Source: JALORV01 sp963780715 (GTDB taxonomy: Bacteria; Pseudomonadota; Gammaproteobacteria; Burkholderiales; Burkholderiaceae_F). From it: 64,000 nucleotides of DNA. The notes beneath the pieces are model-generated. The model was not told where the DNA came from. It did not search any database and saw nothing but the letters and a program-made list of their open reading frames with translations. Shown here one piece after another: positions 54,339 to 64,000 of the stretch (the stretch's first letter is position 1; each line of letters begins with the position of its first letter). The stretch spans positions 1 through 64,000 of the forward strand of contig CAWADK010000007.1 of the NCBI GenBank assembly GCA_963780715.1, in the 5' to 3' direction. A program made the translations under genes and the position numbers.

Positions 54339-55144
54339 TCGGTAACGAGATCTTTATACGCATGCCACGTTGCATGCCCGATGAGGGGAACGGCGACCAC
54401 GAGGCCGACGAAGAACGTGGCGAAGCCGATGCCGATGATGGCCACGATCAGCAACGCCCAGATCGCCAGGGGCAGGGGGTTGGTGAAGAGCGCCCGCACG
54501 CTGGTCAGGGCGGCAACGATGGTGTCGGTGCCGCGGTCGAGCATCATCGGCACGGAAACCACGCTGACCGCGAACACGATGCCGGCGAACAGCGCTCCGA
54601 CCGCGAAGTAGGTCAGCAGGAAATCGACATGCTCGACGGACACGATCTGTGCAACGAAACTCTTCAGCGTCGGCATTCCACTCGAAAAGAACAGGGCGAA
54701 CGTCACCAGCGACGCACGTGCCCAGACCAGCATGATGATTGTCAGCACCAGTGAAAACAGGCTGAAGGCGCCCAGGTTCGCGCGCCAGGCCGTTGTCGTA
54801 TCGGCGAAGCGGACGGCGCTGTCGCGCTCAAGCCGGCGACTGATGTCGTAAAGCCCGGTTGCGAGGAACGGTCCGACGAGCAGGAAGCCCGCCGTCAGCG
54901 CGGAAGTGAGCTCATAGGCGTTGCGAAAGACGAGCGTGATCAGCGCACCCATCAACGCGAAGACGATGCCGTATGCGAGGCTCGCGGCCGGGGCGCGTCG
55001 GATGTCCTGCAGGCCGAGCGCAAGCCACCCGAACGCCGCGAACGGGCCGACGGTCCGGATCGCCGGGAACGGCGTCCGGATGACAACGGCCTGGCCAGGG
55101 TTGGCATCGGGCGGGGACGCGGGGGACTCGGAAGGCTGCGACAC
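54296..55144 (-). CDS. DUF2189 integral membrane protein
   Basis: The 282-residue protein has about six hydrophobic helices. The N-terminal pattern FGWLALGLQDIRRAPAASLA followed by YGIVFALMGALI is the DUF2189 hallmark. Further motifs are GPFLATGLYDISRRLERD and VALVGHATWHAY-like PLIGHATWHAYKDL near the end. The function is unknown. The last 10-12 residues (RDPSDRTCIDND) are encoded by the hairpin module of the composite repeat, so the original stop may have been lost to repeat insertion. It is divergent from lpxC. Confidence 0.85.
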   Translation of the reverse strand: MSQPSESPASPPDANPGQAVVIRTPFPAIRTVGPFAAFGWLALGLQDIRRAPAASLAYGIVFALMGALITLVFRNAYELTSALTAGFLLVGPFLATGLYDISRRLERDSAVRFADTTTAWRANLGAFSLFSLVLTIIMLVWARASLVTFALFFSSGMPTLKSFVAQIVSVEHVDFLLTYFAVGALFAGIVFAVSVVSVPMMLDRGTDTIVAALTSVRALFTNPLPLAIWALLIVAIIGIGFATFFVGLVVAVPLIGHATWHAYKDLVTDVRDPSDRTCIDND

Positions 55145-55235
55145 GGTCGAGCGGGGGAGGTAAGGGAGTCAGCGGCGAGCGGGATTCTCGGTCCCGCGAC
55201 CCATGAAAGCTCGCCGCAGTGCACAAGGAGACGGA

Positions 55236-55241
55236 TAAAAT
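55236..55241 (+). promoter_or_regulatory. Candidate -10 element immediately before lpxC
   Basis: TAAAAT, within GGATAAAATAG, ends 6 bases before the lpxC ATG at 55248. If it is the real -10, transcription would begin at or next to the ATG, giving a leaderless mRNA. The AAGGAGA at 55225-55231 is 16 bases from the ATG, too far for an ordinary ribosome-binding site. No clear -35 was found. Confidence 0.35.
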
Positions 55242-55247
55242 AGCGCC

Positions 55248-56159
55248 ATGCTGAAACAACGCACTCTGAAGCAACTGGTTCGCGCGGTCGGAATCGGACT
55301 GCACAGCGGCACCAAGGTGACCCTGGTGCTGCGACCTGCCGCGGCCGAAACCGGCATCGTGTTCCGACGGGTGGATCTCGAACCGCCGGTCGACATCAAA
55401 CTGGCGGCGGACGCCGTGGTCGACACGCGCATGGCCACGACCATCGGCCGCGACAGCGTTCGCATCGCGACGATCGAGCACCTGATGAGCGCGCTCGCCG
55501 GGCTGGGCATCGACAACTGCTATATCGATGTCGACGCCGCCGAGATCCCGATCATGGACGGCAGTGCCGCGAGCTTCGTGTTCCTGCTCCAGTCTGCCGG
55601 CGTCGAGGAACTGAACGCCCCGAAACGGTTCGTGCGCGTGCTGCGGCCGGTCGAAGTCGTGGACGGCGACAAGTGGGCACGTCTGGAGCCTTACTTCGGC
55701 TACCGGCTGAAGTTCTCGATCGACTTCAAGCACCCGGCGATCGATTCGACCGAGCAGGTGGTCGAAGTGGACTTCGCGCGCGACTCCTACGTCAAGCAGG
55801 TTTCACGCGCGCGGACCTTCGGCTTCGTCAACGAGGTCGAGGCCCTGCGGGCCGCCGGGCTCGCCATGGGCGGCAATTTCGAGAACGTCATCGTGATGGA
55901 TGAGTACCGCGTTCTTAACACCGACGGGCTGCGTGCGGGCGACGAATTCGCGAAGCACAAGGTCCTGGACGCGATCGGCGACCTTTCGGCGCTGGGCCGT
56001 CCACTGTTGGCGAGCTACGTTGCCCACAAGTCGGGCCATGCAATCAACAACCGGCTGCTGCGGGCCCTGTTGGCGGACGAGGCGGCCTACGACATCGTCT
56101 CCTTCGACGACGACGCTGCCGCGCCTGCGGCCTACCGGCTGCAGCCGGAACTTGCCTGA
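55248..56159 (+). CDS. lpxC: UDP-3-O-acyl-GlcNAc deacetylase LpxC
   Basis: The 303-residue enzyme begins LKQRTLKQLVRAVGIGLHSG. Zinc ligands and catalytic residues are visible: His in IATIEHLMSALAGLGID, His and Asp in HKVLDAIGDLSALG and His in AHKSGHAINNRLLR. It performs the committed step of lipid A synthesis in the cytoplasm. It follows the dcw cluster as in E. coli, but here a DUF2189 gene on the other strand and a repeat lie between it and ftsZ. Confidence 0.98.
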   Translation: MLKQRTLKQLVRAVGIGLHSGTKVTLVLRPAAAETGIVFRRVDLEPPVDIKLAADAVVDTRMATTIGRDSVRIATIEHLMSALAGLGIDNCYIDVDAAEIPIMDGSAASFVFLLQSAGVEELNAPKRFVRVLRPVEVVDGDKWARLEPYFGYRLKFSIDFKHPAIDSTEQVVEVDFARDSYVKQVSRARTFGFVNEVEALRAAGLAMGGNFENVIVMDEYRVLNTDGLRAGDEFAKHKVLDAIGDLSALGRPLLASYVAHKSGHAINNRLLRALLADEAAYDIVSFDDDAAAPAAYRLQPELA

Positions 56160-56164
56160 CGCGG

Positions 56165-56665
56165 CTAGCTTGGCTCGCGCCGCCGGTTGAGAGTCGCCGC
56201 GAGGCGCCTCAACGCACCTTGAAGGGCCGACGTCGGCAAGTGGTCGGCCGCCTCCTGTACCGCCGATGCGCCTCGTGCCGTTACAGGGGGGTAGTCCAAT
56301 CCGGGACTTGAGGGTCCCGCCGTACCTTGTCCGGGGTAGGTCGTGTTGCCGGCTTGTACCCGGGTTTTCATCTCGTAGACTTGCATGCCGTGGGAGACAA
56401 GTTCGGCAAGCAACCGCGGTGCGGCCTGCCGCAGCTTGGCTGACTCAGCGGCGGAATCGACGGCGATCCACAGAACGCCTTCCCGCAACTCGCAGCAGCC
56501 GGGCTTGAGCAGGTCGAGGCCCGGAGCGACCGAGCGCGCCAAGGGGGCGAGCAGACGGCTGATGGCCTGAGAGGCTTCCCAGCGCGCGAGGAGTGATGAG
56601 GCTTCGGGCGTGTCGCGCAGGGCGGCCGCCACCAGGCGTGCCGGGCTAGCCACGGACGAACACAC
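56165..56665 (-). CDS. DUF721 (DciA-like) protein
   Basis: The 166-residue product from GTG 56665 has the DUF721 fold region LLKPGCCELREGVLWIAVDS followed by SAAESAKLRQAAPRLLAELV. DUF721 proteins include DciA, the loader of the replicative helicase. The position beside lpxC and secA matches the SecA-regulator (secM-like) or DciA neighbourhood in proteobacteria. The C-terminal 50 residues are Pro/Gly-rich and unstructured. It is convergent with lpxC. Confidence 0.75.
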   Translation of the reverse strand: MCSSVASPARLVAAALRDTPEASSLLARWEASQAISRLLAPLARSVAPGLDLLKPGCCELREGVLWIAVDSAAESAKLRQAAPRLLAELVSHGMQVYEMKTRVQAGNTTYPGQGTAGPSSPGLDYPPVTARGASAVQEAADHLPTSALQGALRRLAATLNRRREPS

Positions 56666-56706
56666 GCGACCGGTTGACGTGTCGCGTGAAGGGGTAGGGG
56701 GAGAAA

Positions 56707-57687
56707 TTGCAGATCATCCTGGTCGACCGGCGACTGTCGTGCGCGCGAACGATCACGCTCAAGATGCAGCACCTCGTGGCGGCGGCCGTGCTGGCGCTGC
56801 TCTCGGTCGTCGTCGTCTCCACGCTCTTTTCCCTCCTGACCGTGCGCGCCGCCTCGGCGTTCCCGGTGCCGTTCGTGTCCGATGTTATCGCCTTCGTGAC
56901 GCGTGATGAGGCGTTGCGCAAGGAGCAGTTCGTGCGCGACAACGTCTCGGCGATGACCCGGAAGCTGGGTGAAGTCCAGGCGCAGCTCCTCAGGCTGGAT
57001 GTGCTGGGCGAGCGCGTGGCCAAGGCAGCCGGCATCCGGCCGGAGGAGTTCCGTTTCCGGGAACTTCCGGCCCGTGGCGGGCCGCTCGGCAGCGTGATGA
57101 GCTTCAGTGACCTCGACGGCGAATTGCAGCAACTGACGCGCAGTGTCGAGCAGCGCTCCGACTACCTCTCGGTGGTGGAAGCAGAACTGCAGGCCAAGAA
57201 AGTCCGCAGCGCGCTGCTGCCGGGCAGCCAGCCAGTGTCGGACGGCTTCGTCGGATCCGGCTACGGGTGGCGCACCGATCCGTTCACCGGCGAAATGACC
57301 CGTCACGAAGGCATCGACTTTGCAGCGCCGCTCGGGACTCCGGTCCATGCGGCAGCGGGCGGAGTCGTTGTGCTCGCCGAACACCACCCGATCTGGGGCA
57401 ACTTTGTCGAAATCGACCACGGCAACCAGATGTTGACGCGCTATGCCCACGCCAGCCGGCTGGTCGTCGCGCCGGGGGACCTGGTCAAGCGCGGGCAGAA
57501 GATTGCCGAGGTCGGAAGTACCGGCCGCTCCACAGGACCGCATCTGCACTTCGAAGTCCACCATCGGGGCGTCGCCCAGAACCCCTCCAGGTTCCTGTTC
57601 GCCGAGGGCGGCCCCCTGCAGCAGCCCGCCACCGGAGGGAAAGTCGACCTGAAGGCCCTTGCAGCGGCCGCTGCCGCCCGCAATTAG
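56707..57687 (+). CDS. M23-family murein endopeptidase, membrane-anchored
   Basis: From TTG 56707 (GGGGGAG upstream) the protein has 326 residues: a transmembrane helix (LVAAAVLALLSVVVVSTLFS), a coiled-coil region (LGEVQAQLLRLDVLGERV) and a C-terminal LytM/M23 domain. Zinc-ligand motifs are complete: HEGIDFAAPLGTPVHAAAGG (H-x-x-x-D), and HLHFEVHH (H-x-H). It should cut peptide cross-links in the periplasm. It lies just upstream of secA, the same place as in many betaproteobacteria. Confidence 0.92.
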   Translation: MQIILVDRRLSCARTITLKMQHLVAAAVLALLSVVVVSTLFSLLTVRAASAFPVPFVSDVIAFVTRDEALRKEQFVRDNVSAMTRKLGEVQAQLLRLDVLGERVAKAAGIRPEEFRFRELPARGGPLGSVMSFSDLDGELQQLTRSVEQRSDYLSVVEAELQAKKVRSALLPGSQPVSDGFVGSGYGWRTDPFTGEMTRHEGIDFAAPLGTPVHAAAGGVVVLAEHHPIWGNFVEIDHGNQMLTRYAHASRLVVAPGDLVKRGQKIAEVGSTGRSTGPHLHFEVHHRGVAQNPSRFLFAEGGPLQQPATGGKVDLKALAAAAAARN

Positions 57688-57722
57688 GTCCTTTGGCGGT
57701 GTCAGGCGGGGTTCGACCCCTG

Positions 57723-57731
57723 TGACATAAT
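57723..57731 (+). promoter_or_regulatory. Candidate extended -10 promoter for secA
   Basis: TGACATAAT (TG, one base, CATAAT) at 57723-57731 fits an extended -10. It lies about 90 bases before secA in the gap after the M23 gene. No good -35 is needed or seen. Confidence 0.4.
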
Positions 57732-57818
57732 TTTCGCTTTGCGCAACGCGGATCGGCCCCGAGCCTTCGCGAGCGATCACTTCTGGGCGGCGTCGCGCCA
57801 CCGCGACCCGTGTCTCGC

Positions 57819-60581
<2,763 letters not shown>

Positions 60582-60619
60582 CGAGCTTGCCGTGACACTT
60601 CCGTTGGCCTAGAAGATGC

Positions 60620-60642
60620 AGGAGGGGGCCATGCCCCCTCCT
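60620..60642. terminator. Hairpin downstream of secA
   Basis: AGGAGGGGGC and GCCCCCTCCT form a 10-bp stem with a 3-base CAT loop. It is followed by GGACCTCCC without a T-run. It may protect the secA 3' end or assist termination. Confidence 0.4.
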
Positions 60643-60686
60643 GGACCTCCCCCGGGGTTCGGTCCGCGAGCGATTCATGAGAATGT

Positions 60687-60707
60687 AAGAGGGGCTGCGC
60701 CCCTTTT
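60687..60707 (+). terminator. Candidate intrinsic terminator between secA and argJ
   Basis: AAGAGGGGC, loop TGC, GCCCCTTTT: a GC-rich hairpin whose 3' arm runs into four Ts. It is the best terminator-like hairpin between secA and argJ. Confidence 0.55.
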
Positions 60708-60790
60708 GGACCTCACCTCTTGAAGGCCGCGAGGCGGACGACTCTTCTTTCATTGCGGTAAGGTTCGCGCTTTCTTCCAGCTGAATCGCC

Positions 60791-62017
60791 ATGGCCGTCA
60801 ATCTGCAGCCACCCCGCCGCGAAGACCTTCTGCCAGTCTCCGGCGTGGAGCTCGGCTGGGCCGAGGCGGGCATCCGTAAGCCGGGACGCAAGGACCTGCT
60901 GGTGATCCGGCTGGCGAGCACGGCGACGGTTGCCGGCGTCTTCACGCGCAATCGCTTTGCCGCTGCCCCGGTCCTGGTGTGCCGCGAACATCTGCGCGGT
61001 GGTGGGCCGATTGGTGCGCTGGTCGTCAATACCGGCAACGCCAACGCCGGCACCGGTGCCGCGGGGCTTGCCGATGCGCGTGCAACGTGCGAGGCGGCCG
61101 GCCGGCTGCTTGGGATTGCACCGCAAGCGGTGCTCCCCTTTTCCACCGGCGTCATCATGGAGCCGTTGCCGGTCGACCGGCTGATGGCCGGCTTGCCACA
61201 AGCGGTGACCTCACTTTCGGCGGGTCATTGGCTTGAGGCGGCCGAGGCGATCATGACGACCGATACCCTTCCCAAGGCCGTCTCCAGGCGCGTCATTATT
61301 GCTGGCCGCGAGGTCACAATCACTGGCATCGCCAAAGGCGCCGGGATGATCCGCCCCAACATGGCGACGATGCTGGGCTTTGTCGCCATGGATGCGGCCG
61401 TTCCGCGCGACATTTTGCAATCGATGACGCTCCAAGCGGCCGATCATTCGTTCAATCGAATCACGGTGGACGGAGACACATCGACCAATGACTCGTTCGT
61501 GGTCATGGCGAGCGGAGCCGGCGCCTTGCAGATCACGAAGCGCGCCGACGCAGCCTTCGCGCCGCTGAAGGAGGCGCTGACAGACGTTGCGCGCACACTG
61601 GCGCAGGCTATCGTGCGCGACGGCGAAGGGGCGACCAAGTTCATCGAGGTGCGCGTCGACGAGGCGCGCAGCGTGGATGAGGCGGCGCAGGTCGCTTATG
61701 CGGTGGCTCACTCGCCCCTGGTCAAGACGGCGTTCTTCGCGTCCGATCCCAACCTCGGCCGTATCCTCGCCGCGGTCGGCAACGCCGGCGTGGCTGATCT
61801 TGATCCGGCGCGGGTCCAGCTGCGATTGGACGATGTCTGGGTGGTGCGGGACGGAGGACGGCATCCCGAGTACCGGGAGGCCGATGGGCAGCGTGTGATG
61901 AAGCAATCCGAGATTCTCGTGCATCTGCAGCTGGGCCGCGGCGCCGAGTCCACATCGGTCTGGACCACCGACTTTTCGCACGACTACGTGTCGATCAACG
62001 CTGACTATCGCTCATGA
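60791..62017 (+). CDS. argJ: Bifunctional ornithine acetyltransferase / N-acetylglutamate synthase ArgJ
   Basis: The 408-residue proenzyme keeps the self-cleavage site GMIRPNMATMLGFVAMDAAV, whose Thr becomes the nucleophile of the beta chain. Also seen are ALVVNTGNANAGTGAAGLAD near the N-terminus, FNRITVDGDTSTNDSFVVMA and the C-terminal SDPNLGRILAAVGNAGV. ArgJ recycles the acetyl group in arginine synthesis. The start is ATG 60791. The stop overlaps the next gene (ATGA). Confidence 0.97.
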   Translation: MAVNLQPPRREDLLPVSGVELGWAEAGIRKPGRKDLLVIRLASTATVAGVFTRNRFAAAPVLVCREHLRGGGPIGALVVNTGNANAGTGAAGLADARATCEAAGRLLGIAPQAVLPFSTGVIMEPLPVDRLMAGLPQAVTSLSAGHWLEAAEAIMTTDTLPKAVSRRVIIAGREVTITGIAKGAGMIRPNMATMLGFVAMDAAVPRDILQSMTLQAADHSFNRITVDGDTSTNDSFVVMASGAGALQITKRADAAFAPLKEALTDVARTLAQAIVRDGEGATKFIEVRVDEARSVDEAAQVAYAVAHSPLVKTAFFASDPNLGRILAAVGNAGVADLDPARVQLRLDDVWVVRDGGRHPEYREADGQRVMKQSEILVHLQLGRGAESTSVWTTDFSHDYVSINADYRS

Positions 62018-62949
62018 CTGTGCGCGGCAAGGGTCCTGATCGAGTGCAGACGTCAGACGACCGCGGCGATGTCATGCAGCGGCTGGCAACGGCGCTCGAA
62101 CGCGTCGAAGCCCTGCTGCCGCCTGCGACGCCACCCGATTTCGGCAGCGCAATCGCGTTCCGCTGGCGCAAGCGGCGCTACCTCGGCATGGAGCGCGGGT
62201 CGCTCGAAGCGGTTGTCCATCCTGCGCTGATCGCCTTCGACGACCTCCAGCACGTCGGTACGCAGAAGGAGGCGATCCGGCGCAACACCGAACAGTTCGT
62301 GCGCGGATTGCCGGCCAACAATGTGCTGCTGACGGGCGCGCGCGGAACGGGAAAGTCCTCTCTGATTCGCGCCTGCCTGCACGCCTTCGCGCGCGACGGC
62401 CTGCGGCTGGTGGAAGTCGACAAGCGCGATCTGGTCGACCTGGCCGAACTGGTCGCGCTGCTCGAGGGGCGCCCCGAGCGGTTCATCGTCTTCTGCGATG
62501 ACCTGTCGTTCGATGCCAGCGAAGCCGGCTACAAGGAGCTGAAGGCCGCGCTCGACGGTTCGGTGGCCGGCCGCGCCGACAACGTACTGGTCTATGCAAC
62601 CTCGAACCGGCGCCATCTGATGCCCGAGTTCATGCGGGACAACCTGGCCGCGGAGCACCAGGACGACGGCGAAGTGCACCCGGGCGAGGCCGTCGAGGAG
62701 CGGGTGTCACTGTCCGAGCGATTCGGCCTGTGGCTGACGTTCTATCCCTTCCGCCAGGACGATTACCTCGACATCGTGCAGTTCTGGCTTACACAGCTCG
62801 GCGTGCCCCCCTCGGAGCAGGAGGCCGGCCGCGCGGAGGCCTTGCAGTTTGCCTTGCAGCGCGGCTCGCGCTCCGGGCGGGTCGCGCTGCAGTTCGCGCG
62901 TGACTTTTCTGGGCGGCACCGGCTCGAGACGTTGCGTTCGCAGCGATGA
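62014..62949 (+). CDS. DUF815 AAA-type ATPase
   Basis: The 311-residue protein has Walker A NNVLLTGARGTGKSSLIRAC, Walker B-like RFIVFCDDLSFDASEAGYKE, sensor YATSNRRHLMPEFMRDN and a C-terminal ERFGLWLTFYPFRQDDYLDI. This is the DUF815 signature. The cellular role of the family is unknown. The gene overlaps both argJ and mutT by 4 nt, an arrangement common in betaproteobacteria. Confidence 0.93.
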   Translation: MTVRGKGPDRVQTSDDRGDVMQRLATALERVEALLPPATPPDFGSAIAFRWRKRRYLGMERGSLEAVVHPALIAFDDLQHVGTQKEAIRRNTEQFVRGLPANNVLLTGARGTGKSSLIRACLHAFARDGLRLVEVDKRDLVDLAELVALLEGRPERFIVFCDDLSFDASEAGYKELKAALDGSVAGRADNVLVYATSNRRHLMPEFMRDNLAAEHQDDGEVHPGEAVEERVSLSERFGLWLTFYPFRQDDYLDIVQFWLTQLGVPPSEQEAGRAEALQFALQRGSRSGRVALQFARDFSGRHRLETLRSQR

Positions 62950-63893
62950 CCGCGCGCGGCATGGTCGACGTGGCGGTCGGCGTGCTGATCCGCCGCGACG
63001 GTCGCTTCCTGCTGGCCAGCCGGCCAGAAGGCAAGCCCTATTCCGACTACTGGGAGTTCCCGGGCGGCAAGCTCGAGGCCGGGGAGACCGTTGCGCATGC
63101 GCTCGGCCGCGAGCTGCACGAGGAACTCGGCATCGAAATCGCAGAGGTGTACCCCTGGGTCGTGCGCGAGTTCGTGTACCCGCATGCCCATGTCCGCTTG
63201 CACTTCTGCCGTGTCTTCGAATGGTCCGGTGAGCCGCATGCGCGCGAAGCGCAGAAGTTTCGCTTCTGCACGCAGGACGATCTGCCCGACGGGCCGCTGT
63301 TGCCCGCGACACTGCCGGTCATGCGGTGGCTCGGACTGCCGGCGGTTTACGCGCTGAGCAATGTGGCTGAACTGGGCGAGGCCGAGTTCCTGCGGCGACT
63401 GGAGGTGGGACTTCGGCGCGGAGTCCGTTTCGTCGGGTTTCGTGAGCCGGCGCTGGATCACGTTGCCGCAGAGCGGGTGTTCGCAGGTGTACTCGAACGA
63501 ATCCGTGCTGCGGGGGCCCGCCTGCTCGTCAGCAGTCGGCACCCGGAAGCGTGGGCCCGCGCGGCGGACGGCGTTCATCTGACGGCGCGAGACTTGATGG
63601 GTTCTGTCCGCCGCCCACAGGTCGACTGGGTGGCGGCTTCAGCCCATGCGGCGCACGAACTCGACCATGCCGCCACGATCGGCGTCGATTTCGCCGTGTT
63701 CGGGCCTGTTGCGACCACTGCATCGCATCCTGGCATGCAAGGGATCGGCTGGAACACCTTTGCGCGGGCCGTTAGCCGCTCGGCCATCCCGGTGTACGCG
63801 ATCGGCGGCCTGACACAGGGTGATCTCGATCGCGCGCGGCCTGCGGGCGCCCACGGCGTGGCACTGCAGCGCGCTGCCTGGCCGGATCACTGA
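62946..63893 (+). CDS. Fusion of MutT-type Nudix hydrolase and ThiE-like thiamine-phosphate-synthase domain
   Basis: Residues 1-130 form a Nudix domain with the 23-residue box beginning GGKLEAGETVAHALGREL and continuing HEELG, as in MutT (8-oxo-dGTP pyrophosphatase). Residues 150-315 resemble thiamine-phosphate synthase (ARLLVSSRHPEAWARAADGV, VHLTARDLMG, VFGPVATTASHPG and YAIGGLTQGDLDRAR). This two-domain form is known from many beta- and gammaproteobacteria. The second domain is often not catalytic. It overlaps the DUF815 gene by 4 nt and is convergent with yacG. Confidence 0.92.
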   Translation: MTARGMVDVAVGVLIRRDGRFLLASRPEGKPYSDYWEFPGGKLEAGETVAHALGRELHEELGIEIAEVYPWVVREFVYPHAHVRLHFCRVFEWSGEPHAREAQKFRFCTQDDLPDGPLLPATLPVMRWLGLPAVYALSNVAELGEAEFLRRLEVGLRRGVRFVGFREPALDHVAAERVFAGVLERIRAAGARLLVSSRHPEAWARAADGVHLTARDLMGSVRRPQVDWVAASAHAAHELDHAATIGVDFAVFGPVATTASHPGMQGIGWNTFARAVSRSAIPVYAIGGLTQGDLDRARPAGAHGVALQRAAWPDH

Positions 63894-64000
63894 TCGCGCG
63901 GCGACGTTCCTTCCGCGGAGCTCTCGTCAGCGCGGTCGGCGGTGGGACCGGCAATCGCGTAGCGATCGGATGCCCAGGCACCGAGATCGATGAGCTTGCA
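63887..64000 (-). CDS. yacG: DNA gyrase inhibitor YacG, C-terminal part only
   Basis: Read on the minus strand from the window edge: CKLIDLGAWASDRYAIAGP, then about 20 polar residues to a TGA at 63889-63887. The segment C-K-x-x-D-L-G-x-W-A-x-x-x-Y-x-I is the C-terminal half of the YacG zinc-finger protein, the Cys being its last zinc ligand. The first three cysteines lie outside the window. Its end overlaps the mutT-thiE stop by a few bases. Confidence 0.88.
   Translation of the reverse strand, partial: CKLIDLGAWASDRYAIAGPTADRADESSAEGTSPRDQ

Overview
The window reads as a chromosomal segment of a GC-rich, motile Gram-negative bacterium, most likely a betaproteobacterium. Reasons: a class-A RNase P RNA, FlhDC as flagellar master regulator, FliA/FlgM/FlgN, LpxC (lipid A), a canonical mraZ-to-ftsZ dcw cluster followed by lpxC, a DUF721 gene, an M23 peptidase gene and secA, and an argJ/DUF815 ATPase/mutT-thiE/yacG block at the right edge. 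Assignment below class level is inference.

Layout. 1-9.3 kb is accessory metabolism and envelope: an exported amidohydrolase (cut by the window edge), a beta-barrel protein, a Crp/Fnr regulator, a UMF1-type MFS transporter, a ThDP enzyme, a CbiM-like membrane protein and an aldo/keto reductase. 9.3-19 kb is a flagellar control island: CheY, two YcgR-type PilZ brakes, FlhC, FlhD, a FliT-like chaperone, FliA, FlgN and FlgM, with sigma-28-type promoters in front of fliA and flgMN. A ferritin-like protein, a free-standing TIR protein, DUF3079 and a Sel1 protein sit among them. 19-35.6 kb is a dense signalling block: a ten-PAS histidine kinase with an ANTAR regulator, a second kinase, a BarA-like hybrid kinase, a REC-PAS-GGDEF-EAL protein, and a LuxR-type regulator coupled to a REC-kinase. 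rnpB lies at 35.7-36.15 kb. 36.5-54 kb is the division and cell-wall cluster: mraZ, rsmH, ftsL, ftsI, murE, murF, mraY, murD, ftsW, murG, murC, ddl, ftsQ, ftsA, ftsZ, mostly joined by 1-8 nt overlaps. 54-64 kb holds a DUF2189 protein, lpxC, DUF721, M23 peptidase, secA, argJ, DUF815 ATPase, mutT-thiE and the 3' end of yacG.

Two patterns stand out. (1) Five genes (a CbiM-like gene, a sensor kinase, ftsI, murE three times, ddl) are broken by seven frameshifts. Every one is +1, rejoining restores family-typical proteins, and each can be placed immediately after a CCN or CGG codon, the class read by tRNAs that carry m1G37. This could be insertion-biased sequence error or genuine +1 recoding; the sequence alone cannot decide. 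(2) Four intergenic composite inverted repeats share hairpin modules with invariant flanks and variable stems that stay complementary, and three of the four lie between convergent genes.

I saw no tRNA, rRNA, insertion sequence, prophage or CRISPR array.
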